A stretch of 38,809 nucleotides of DNA from Elusimicrobiaceae bacterium (GTDB taxonomy: Bacteria > Elusimicrobiota > Elusimicrobia > Elusimicrobiales > Elusimicrobiaceae), in the NCBI GenBank assembly GCA_017501565.1, contig JAFVWP010000141.1:1-38809 (forward strand), written 5' to 3'. Within the stretch, counting starts at the first letter, position 1. Every line of letters begins with the position of its first letter. Both the position numbers and the translations under genes were made by a program. Below, in pieces: positions 14,461-21,202 of the stretch. Under the pieces are notes generated by a model that saw only the letters and a program-made list of their open reading frames with translations, did not search any database and was not told where the DNA came from.

Positions 14461-16053
14461 TTATTCCGCCAAGATGGTCGGCGTAATAAAGATGACCAAG
14501 TCCGTCGTCGTCTTGGATTTGGAGCGGCTGGTGAACAACCAACCTAACACCGGAATATCACCCAAGAGAGGTACTTTGCGGGTTTGGTCCGTTTCGCGGG
14601 AAGTTAACAAACCGCCGATTACCACGGTTTGGCCGTTTTTCACACGAACCAAGGTGGAAGCGGCACGCGTGGTGGTATCTTTGGTATTGTCAAAACCGGA
14701 GCTGACCAAGTCAGAGTAAGAAGGTTGTACGTACAAGGTAACGTAACCTTCGCGGTTGACTTGCGGGGTTACTTGCAAGGTCAAACCTACACGTTTTCTT
14801 TCAGCACCGGCTACGGTTAAGGTATTGTCCCCACCGCCGGATTGAGATTGGGTAAAACCTACCGTCGCATCCGTAGAGGTGGTGATGGTAGCCGTTTTGT
14901 TGTTCAAGGTTACCACTTTGGGTTTACCTAAGTATTTGGCTTCACCGCGGGTCAACAAGGTTTTCAAAACAATTTGGAAAGCAGAGAAGTCCAACACACC
15001 GCCTTCACTTTCCCCTTCGCTGGAAGAGCCGGAGGAGCTGCCGCCACCGGAACCGCCGGAACCGGAGCCATTGTCGTTCAATTCAGCATTGCTGGGGAAA
15101 ATCCAATCCCAACCGCTGAGTTTGGTGGTGCCGTCTTTGGAATAACCTCTCATAAATTCGGAGGTGATTTCACGTTTCGGACCGCTGAAAGATACTAAGG
15201 TACCATCAGCACCGCCGTATTCAAAGCCCAAGGTCAAACCGCTGGTTTTGCTGACTTCAACGATTTGCGCTTCAATCAAGATTTGGGGCGGTTTAATATC
15301 CAATTCAGCCAAAATGTTTTCAATTTGGGGGAAGACTTCCGCCACATCGGTAATGATGAGCTTATTGGTTCTGGGGTCAACCGCAATGCGGCCAACCGGG
15401 GAAAGCATACTCTTTACAATGCCGATAATTTCAGCCGTACCGGAATAAGCGTCACCGCCGGTAGAAGTGCCGGGAACGCTGGAGGTATCTGTGCTGGAGC
15501 TCGTAGAGCTGCTACCTAAGCTGGAGCCGGTGGTAGAAACGTCTTGCGGCATGATGTTGCTCAATTCGCTAGACGGAGAGCCGATCGCTTGCAAAGAAAT
15601 ATAGCTCAACGTATAGATTTTGGTAATGGTGTCGGGCGCATCGTTGGAACGTTTCGTTACAACGTAGCTGTCACTCTTACCAATGCGTTGATACGTTAAA
15701 CCATGCACACGCAACAAAGTATCCAAGGCCTCACGGACCGTTACTTTGGTAAGCGAAGCGGTTACTTTTTTGCTCGCAAACTCTTCGCTCATGATAAAGT
15801 TAATCTGGGCCTGAGTCGTAATGCTGTTAAGGAAGGCCGAGATAGGTACATTGGAAACGCGGATAGATACTTTTCTATCCAACGGAGACGCAACTTCCGT
15901 TTCCTTATACAAATCCGGCTCCCCGGCTAACTTTACGGATTCTTCAGCCGAGATGGTGGTTGCTTCCGCTACTGCGTTTTGCGCAGCAACAGGTAAAGCA
16001 CTGGTTCCGGCTGCCATCAGCAAAGCCAGAAAAACTCCTAACCGATTTTTCAT
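14461..16053 (-). CDS. pilQ: Secretin PilQ/GspD
   Basis: A 530-aa outer-membrane channel protein with a signal peptide (MKNRLGVFLALLMAAGTSALPVAAQ). An STN/N0-type domain (about residues 60-130) is followed by a secretin N domain (IYTLSYISL to VFPQIENIL) and the C-terminal secretin barrel (about 250-528), including VPLLGDIPVLGWLF and LVIFITPTIL. Two low-complexity Ser/Thr/Gly inserts occur, near residues 175-200 and 325-350. Only one N1-type repeat is visible, so it is short for a PilQ or GspD. It would form the exit pore for the pilus or secreted proteins. Confidence 0.94.
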   Translation of the reverse strand: MKNRLGVFLALLMAAGTSALPVAAQNAVAEATTISAEESVKLAGEPDLYKETEVASPLDRKVSIRVSNVPISAFLNSITTQAQINFIMSEEFASKKVTASLTKVTVREALDTLLRVHGLTYQRIGKSDSYVVTKRSNDAPDTITKIYTLSYISLQAIGSPSSELSNIMPQDVSTTGSSLGSSSTSSSTDTSSVPGTSTGGDAYSGTAEIIGIVKSMLSPVGRIAVDPRTNKLIITDVAEVFPQIENILAELDIKPPQILIEAQIVEVSKTSGLTLGFEYGGADGTLVSFSGPKREITSEFMRGYSKDGTTKLSGWDWIFPSNAELNDNGSGSGGSGGGSSSGSSSEGESEGGVLDFSAFQIVLKTLLTRGEAKYLGKPKVVTLNNKTATITTSTDATVGFTQSQSGGGDNTLTVAGAERKRVGLTLQVTPQVNREGYVTLYVQPSYSDLVSSGFDNTKDTTTRAASTLVRVKNGQTVVIGGLLTSRETDQTRKVPLLGDIPVLGWLFTSRSKSKTTTDLVIFITPTILAE

Positions 16054-16083
16054 CTGTCCTCCTATATATTTAAACGGCGAATG

Positions 16084-16908
16084 TTACTTCAATTGTACTT
16101 TTTTAGTAAACTTTTGGCCTTTGTATCTAAATACAACGGCTTCCGGCAATACTTGCACAATGCGGGCACCTAAGACACTATCCCCCACCGTGTATACTTT
16201 ATTACCGATGAATACTTCCTGCCCGATAATACCGCTGATACGGATCTTTCCGCGAATTGCACGAGACGGATCACGCAAAAGTTCCAATTCCAACTCGCGT
16301 TGACGTCTGAGTTCTTCCAAACGTCTTCTTTCTTCGGCTTCTTTGCGGCGACGTTCCGCTTCCATTCGCTCACGTTCTTGTCGTTCGCGAAATTGGAGTA
16401 ACAACGTATCATCAGGAGAAAGTGTCGGGTCCCGCTGCGTAGGCGGATCAAAAACCACCTTTTGCGGTTTCTTATTAACCGGTTGCGGTTTAGCCATGGT
16501 TGCCTTGGTCTCTCTGGCCGGCTCAAAAGCAGGCTGTTGCGGCACCGGAGCTACCGGCGGTTGAGCAACGGGCATAGGCTGTTGGACCGGAGCAGGGGCT
16601 TGCGCCAAGGCCACCGGAGCGGGAACAGGTTCCTCCGCTACTTGCGGGGCCGGGGCCGGTTTAGGAGCCGGGCGTTTGTTTTTTCTTCTTTGGCGGGCCT
16701 GTCTCACAGAATCATCGTCCACCATAATCACAGGCTCGGTAGATGCAGAGAGTTTGGCCACAGGTTTGCGGACCGGTTCCGGTTCTAAAAGGGGTTCTTC
16801 CATCGGCAAGCTCAAATCCGGCACGGCGGGAGCTACGTCCTCGGCCGCCCAAACGGCTTGTACGGAAAAACAAATCAACAAAGCAAGCAAGTATTGAAAG
16901 TTTCTCAT
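16084..16908 (-). CDS. pilP: PilP-like periplasmic link protein
   Basis: A 274-aa protein with a signal peptide (MRNFQYLLALLICFSVQAVWA). A long Pro/Ala-rich linker (about 50-165) and a charged Arg/Glu coiled-coil stretch (about 172-212) precede a small C-terminal beta domain (IRISGIIGQEVFIGNKVYTV to FRYKGQKF). That end resembles the PilP/GspC homology region that contacts the secretin, so it probably bridges the inner platform and PilQ. Position between pilO and pilQ is that of pilP. It overlaps pilO by four bases. The family call rests mainly on the C-terminus and on order. Confidence 0.75.
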   Translation of the reverse strand: MRNFQYLLALLICFSVQAVWAAEDVAPAVPDLSLPMEEPLLEPEPVRKPVAKLSASTEPVIMVDDDSVRQARQRRKNKRPAPKPAPAPQVAEEPVPAPVALAQAPAPVQQPMPVAQPPVAPVPQQPAFEPARETKATMAKPQPVNKKPQKVVFDPPTQRDPTLSPDDTLLLQFRERQERERMEAERRRKEAEERRRLEELRRQRELELELLRDPSRAIRGKIRISGIIGQEVFIGNKVYTVGDSVLGARIVQVLPEAVVFRYKGQKFTKKVQLK

Positions 16909-17540
16909 TTTTTCTTCCCCTGGTCTTTAAACAGCTTTTTCGCTAATTTTTCTTTCGGGAAAACCGTGTTAATTTTTAAGGTAATTTCATTTTCACCAAT
17001 GTTTTCCATATTGTTTTTGCCTTTCATCAAACCAAATTCGGAAACTCTCATAAAATCATCACGGCTTTCAATAGCAGCCAACAAGTGGCCCAAATCAGCA
17101 TAAGAACCTACCACCGTAACCGGTACGTTTACAATGGTGTAATCGGCCACGGAGTTATCTTCATTTTGCTGACTCGGTTTATAGGTCAGATTGACTTCCT
17201 TAAATACAGATACAATTTGGTTCAACAACCAATGGTTTTTCGCATCTGCATCCGGAAAACGCGGCTCCAAATCAATCAGTTTCTTCTTGTTGGCCAAATA
17301 ATCGGCTTCACTTCTTTGTTGGGTTTGCACAGCGTCAATTTGCCCACGCAAGTTGGATTCTTTTTCTCGCAATTTTCCATTAGCATAGCGGCAAAGCAAA
17401 ACGAGCAAAGCAATGACGACGAATTGTTTGATGAAAAGCTTGACGTTTCCTTCTTCAAGCACCATCTTAATATCGGCAAAACCCTTTTTAGCGGATTCCA
17501 TGACCTTATTCATCTTATTTTTCATGTTATTATTGTTCAT
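16905..17540 (-). CDS. pilO: Pilus assembly protein PilO
   Basis: A 211-aa inner-membrane protein with a cytoplasmic N-terminus, one membrane helix (around FVVIALLVLLCRYA), a short periplasmic coiled coil and a ferredoxin-like domain (VNVPVTVVGSYADLGHLLAAIESRDDFMRV is its characteristic segment). It would pair with the PilN part of the upstream fusion. I place the start at 17540, where ATGA overlaps the stop of the upstream gene and AAGGAG lies ten bases before. The longer frame from 17564 is less likely. Confidence 0.88.
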   Translation of the reverse strand: MNNNNMKNKMNKVMESAKKGFADIKMVLEEGNVKLFIKQFVVIALLVLLCRYANGKLREKESNLRGQIDAVQTQQRSEADYLANKKKLIDLEPRFPDADAKNHWLLNQIVSVFKEVNLTYKPSQQNEDNSVADYTIVNVPVTVVGSYADLGHLLAAIESRDDFMRVSEFGLMKGKNNMENIGENEITLKINTVFPKEKLAKKLFKDQGKKK

Positions 17541-19144
17541 CTTCTGGCCACTCCTTTTCCGCAAGTAAGGGTAAAAGAAGTCACTTTAGAAGCTTCTTCT
17601 CCCACATTGCCTTTTTTTGCTTTTGTTTCTTTCGCACCGGTAGCCAATTCCTTATACTTTACTTCCGGATTGCTACCGCACAAAGCTTCCATAGCGGGCT
17701 GAACTTTTACCTTATCAACAAATGTCTTCCCTAAAGCCAAGTCTTTGGCTTCATCGCCGGTTTGGATCACACCTTCTAATCTTAATTGGCGTCTGATTCC
17801 ATTCGTGGCGGGGAAATCTTCATCGTAGGCAAGCTCGGTAATCCACATCTGCTCCGGGATAGCCGCCACAATATCTACTAACAGCGGAGTAGCGGGCGTC
17901 ATCTTCAGGAACGTTTCCATATTCGTATTTTGTGTTTTAATACGAGCCAAGTTGCTTTGGATTTGAGAAGATGTCAATCCGTCAAAATCAGCAATAGCAG
18001 TTTTGTTTTGGCGTTTCACGTCTTTTAACTCTTGGGCCGTCCCGTTCATGGAGAACCAAGCTTTACCTATCAAAAACAAAACAATCACTGCTACCACACC
18101 CACGATTTTCCAAGCCATCAAGCCGGCATTAAACTCATATTCGCCTAAGCGGTTGCGTTTAATAAAGTCCAAGTCCGGGGCTTTGGAGTCATAAAATTTC
18201 ATACTTGCACCGATAGCGGCCAATTCACCCGAAGATTTGGTTTCAATGCCGTACACTTCGCGCAAGTCCCATTTGCGGACCGGCTTTTTGGATTCCGCTT
18301 CCAACAGCGGGGTCCAATCGTCCATATCCACACCCATAATAACGGCTTCTTCAAAAGGATCTCTTTCCAATTGTTTGGCCACAAACTCACTGCAGTTGGT
18401 GATTTCCAGACGGCGGCGTTCTACCGGCAGAGAACCGGCAATTTCCACTTCTCTCATCAACACCGGCACATTGTGATTGGTAAACACAAAGCTGGCTAAA
18501 TCATTGCCAAAGAAAGAGTAAATGCGACCGGAATCGTCCACCGCTTCTTTATCACTTTCACAAAAAGCACGGCTTAAAGATAACGGAGACGTTTCAATGG
18601 CCACCGGGTCCAAGCCCAAACCTTTTAACCCTTTTTCCAAGCGTTCTACAATTACTTTCGGGGTAATGGTAAAAATAACACCCAAACGTTTTTGCTTGGT
18701 AGCAGCTGTTTCAAATTCGTACACATGGTAAGAAGACATCGTTTTTTCAAACGGAAAGTGAATATACTTACGCGCTTGCAAAGGAATGGCTTCCTTCCAG
18801 TGTTTGCGTTCAATCACGGCGGGAATGACAAAGTGGCGCAACAAAGAGAATGCCGGAGACAAAGAAACAACTACTTTTCTGTCGGTCCATTTCTTTTTAG
18901 CAGCTACTTTGGTCAAAGCGTCCAACCAATTATCCATTGAGAAAAACGCATCATTTAATTCCAATGGTTTCAGTTTCGTTCGGTCCACAGACGAAATAGG
19001 CACACGCAACAAGGATTCTAAAACAATCCCCCCATCTTTGCGGGAACTTTGCGCCACATACATTTCATCTAGGCCGATATAAAGCCCCAACGCCTCTGGG
19101 TGGGCTTTCATATTCTTGCCTATTAAAGTCTCTGCAATGTTCAT
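17537..19144 (-). CDS. PilM-PilN fusion (GspL-like) assembly protein
   Basis: A 535-aa protein that joins two normally separate proteins. Residues about 15-320 match the actin-like PilM/GspL cytoplasmic domain (LYIGLDEMYVAQSS, then FVIPAVIERKHWKEAI). A linker leads to one membrane helix (about 342-361), a coiled coil (about 368-410) and a PilN-type periplasmic domain (MWITELAYD, then LRLEGVI). The phosphate-binding loops look weak: the second loop reads FFGNDLASFVF rather than a VDIG pattern, so nucleotide binding is doubtful. The domain order equals GspL of type II secretion. It should recruit PilB to the membrane and pair with PilO. AAGGG precedes the ATG. Confidence 0.85.
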   Translation of the reverse strand: MNIAETLIGKNMKAHPEALGLYIGLDEMYVAQSSRKDGGIVLESLLRVPISSVDRTKLKPLELNDAFFSMDNWLDALTKVAAKKKWTDRKVVVSLSPAFSLLRHFVIPAVIERKHWKEAIPLQARKYIHFPFEKTMSSYHVYEFETAATKQKRLGVIFTITPKVIVERLEKGLKGLGLDPVAIETSPLSLSRAFCESDKEAVDDSGRIYSFFGNDLASFVFTNHNVPVLMREVEIAGSLPVERRRLEITNCSEFVAKQLERDPFEEAVIMGVDMDDWTPLLEAESKKPVRKWDLREVYGIETKSSGELAAIGASMKFYDSKAPDLDFIKRNRLGEYEFNAGLMAWKIVGVVAVIVLFLIGKAWFSMNGTAQELKDVKRQNKTAIADFDGLTSSQIQSNLARIKTQNTNMETFLKMTPATPLLVDIVAAIPEQMWITELAYDEDFPATNGIRRQLRLEGVIQTGDEAKDLALGKTFVDKVKVQPAMEALCGSNPEVKYKELATGAKETKAKKGNVGEEASKVTSFTLTCGKGVARR

Positions 19145-19171
19145 AATAAACCCTTAACTAAAATATTAAAA

Positions 19172-21013
19172 CTAGAATTGCTCGTACGGCATATCATACG
19201 GATTGTTGACCCCTTGGGCAGCAGGCTCCGTATAGGTTTGACCGGCCGGTTCAGTATAAGCTTGAGCGGCAGGCTCGGTATAGGTAGCCGCACCGGCGGC
19301 AGGCTCAGTATAGGCGGCTGCACCGGCGGCGGGTTCGGTATAGACATTACCGGGGGCCGGCTCCGTATAGGCAGCGGAATAATCCGGTTGGGCATACGGA
19401 TCAGCCACAGGGGCCGTAGCGGCAAAAGGATCTACCACTTCCGGTTCGGCAGCGGCCACAGGGGCGGCTTTCATCACACGACCGGGGCGGGTCCACAAGC
19501 GGCTGGTTTTATAGTCCAAGCCTTTGTCTTCTTTTGCTTGTTGGGCTTTGGCGGCTTCTTCGGCGATGGCTTGTTTGGCCGCACAATCTACTTCAATTTG
19601 GCGGCGAATGGTGCGTTTACCGCCTTGCACGTCCGTAGCGGTCAAAGCCAAGGTATAAGTACCGCAAGCCAATTCGGGGCCGATAATGCCTTTGCGGCCG
19701 TTCCAAACGAGTTGGTGATAAACAGGAGCAAAGCCTTCCAATTGGCGCACGACATAGTATTTTTCGTCGCCGGCATGTTGGATCACTTGGAACAACCAAT
19801 TATCAATAGCATCTACGGTTTCAATGACTGAAAAATCAATGACAAAAGCTTCTCCGGCAGTCGGATCAATTTTGTTATCCACCGGAACAACCGCCATGCT
19901 CAACATCGGCATTTTATTGACGGAAGCAGCATCCGGCATAGAGGCGGGCAAGTCCGCATTAAAGTCAAATACAATGGAAACTCCGTCCAAGTTGGCATAT
20001 TTGGCGGGAGGTTCTTGGTCATACAGACCCATGTTGTAGCTGATTTTGCCGGAAGACAAACCTTTGTGTACGAAATAAGAATTTAATGCCATCGCTTGGC
20101 GGATACCGGCCAAAGTGATATTATCGGTATAAGAACCCGGGGGCAAAATCACATATCCGGCACCTTGCGTCAAGGCCATCAAGGCATAGACGTCATCTAA
20201 TAAGCTCATCGCTTCGGGGCGGAATTTATAGCCATTGAAAAGCACATCGCTGTCAATATCAATGGCATCGGGCAAATCGTTGCGGAAATAAATGCGTACA
20301 CCTTCGGCTTTTTCCAAGCGGGCCGTTACGGCAGCCTTCATGCTGGCTACTTTTTGGCTGGTGTAAATTTGGCGCGCTTGCAAGGCAGCGGGAGAAGTCA
20401 AATCTTTAAAGGTGGAAGAAGCTTTCTTCGCTTCTTCTTCTACCAGGGTACCTACTTCTTGGGCTTGCAAAGCCGCATTTTGGGCTTTGGCGGTCAAAAG
20501 CTCTTCTTGACGGGCCAATTCTTCTTCCGTCAAATTTTCTACTTCTTCCACTTCGCCCTGGGCTTGACGCAACAACGCTTGGGTTTCGGCATCTACGTCG
20601 CCCAAATGGTTTTTATCAGCCACTAAGCCTTCTTCCAAAACGGCATCTTCTAATTGAGCGGTTTCGGCGGCAAGTTGCGCTTCCAATACAGCCGGGTCTT
20701 GACCGGGTTGTAAGCGTCTTTCTTGGCCTTCTTTAAAGTTAATATCCACTTCTACCGGGTTTTGAATTCCCCCGATGCGGCTGTGAATTAAATTGATGTA
20801 TTGGTTGGCTTCTTCCACCTCTTGGCGGGTACCATTGACCAAGACGTCAATAAAATAATCCATGGCTTCGTCATCTTTTTGTTCGGCATATAATTTTTTG
20901 CCTTTTTCCAATTGCTTCGCCGTGGAAGCAGCAAACAAAGCCGGGCCGCAGACCAAAGAGATGGCCAGCAGCGGAAGTAAAAGTTTCACTTTCAGTGCAT
21001 TGAATATTCTCAT
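19172..21013 (-). CDS. OmpA-like envelope protein with YTEPA repeats
   Basis: A 613-aa exported protein, first gene of the pilus operon. A signal peptide (residues 1-29) is followed by a TPR-like helical segment (about 31-80) and an acidic, Glu/Ala-rich coiled coil (about 100-205). An OmpA/MotB-like domain (about 238-330) keeps the TDN and IR positions that bind peptidoglycan in that family (D297, R305). Next comes a beta-sandwich region (about 360-480), which may be FlgD/Ig-like, and a C-terminal tail with six YTEPA repeats (549-601). It may anchor the secretin or machine to the cell wall. The name is by domain only; I know no characterised full-length homologue. Confidence 0.7.
   Translation of the reverse strand: MRIFNALKVKLLLPLLAISLVCGPALFAASTAKQLEKGKKLYAEQKDDEAMDYFIDVLVNGTRQEVEEANQYINLIHSRIGGIQNPVEVDINFKEGQERRLQPGQDPAVLEAQLAAETAQLEDAVLEEGLVADKNHLGDVDAETQALLRQAQGEVEEVENLTEEELARQEELLTAKAQNAALQAQEVGTLVEEEAKKASSTFKDLTSPAALQARQIYTSQKVASMKAAVTARLEKAEGVRIYFRNDLPDAIDIDSDVLFNGYKFRPEAMSLLDDVYALMALTQGAGYVILPPGSYTDNITLAGIRQAMALNSYFVHKGLSSGKISYNMGLYDQEPPAKYANLDGVSIVFDFNADLPASMPDAASVNKMPMLSMAVVPVDNKIDPTAGEAFVIDFSVIETVDAIDNWLFQVIQHAGDEKYYVVRQLEGFAPVYHQLVWNGRKGIIGPELACGTYTLALTATDVQGGKRTIRRQIEVDCAAKQAIAEEAAKAQQAKEDKGLDYKTSRLWTRPGRVMKAAPVAAAEPEVVDPFAATAPVADPYAQPDYSAAYTEPAPGNVYTEPAAGAAAYTEPAAGAATYTEPAAQAYTEPAGQTYTEPAAQGVNNPYDMPYEQF
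19211..19369 (-). repeat. Tandem repeat encoding YTEPA units
   Basis: Six imperfect copies of a 24-30 bp unit encode YTEPA followed by AGAAA, AGAAT, AQA, GQT or similar. The copies differ in length and codons, so they are diverged rather than freshly expanded. The tail is Pro/Ala-rich and ends at VNNPYDMPYEQF. Confidence 0.85.
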
Positions 21014-21060
21014 AACTTATCAAGTTGCCCCTTAATAATTATTTACACAACTTACAGACA

Positions 21061-21088
21061 ATTATAGCAATTTACATCTTGTTGTAAA
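21061..21088 (-). promoter_or_regulatory. Promoter of the pilus operon with dyad
   Basis: On the minus strand, TTTACA (21083-21088, 5/6 of consensus) is followed by a 16-nt spacer and TATAAT (21061-21066) preceded by an extended TGC. The predicted start is near 21054. TTTACA (21071-21076) and TGTAAA (21083-21088) form an inverted repeat covering the -35, a candidate regulator site. It is the only good promoter seen ahead of the 13-gene run. Confidence 0.7.
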
Positions 21089-21107
21089 TACATAAATCGC
21101 GCGCAAA

Positions 21108-21129
21108 AAACATGGGTGCGCGCAACCCA
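21108..21129 (-). terminator. Possible terminator after the Wzy_C gene
   Basis: On the minus strand TGGGT and ACCCA pair around a loop containing GCGCGC, and ATGTTTTTT follows. The stem is only five pairs. A second GCGCGC copy (21099-21104) allows an alternative fold. It would separate the Wzy_C gene from the pilus operon. Confidence 0.45.
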
Positions 21130-21202
21130 CAAAATCTATTCAAGCATAAAAACACGCCGTCTTGCAAGTAAAAAATATTTTTCCTTAAAATTTATCCTTT
21201 TT

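Noticed and set aside
19211..19369. Repeat block as a CRISPR array
   Set aside because: The units are coding, imperfect and without unique spacers of constant length.
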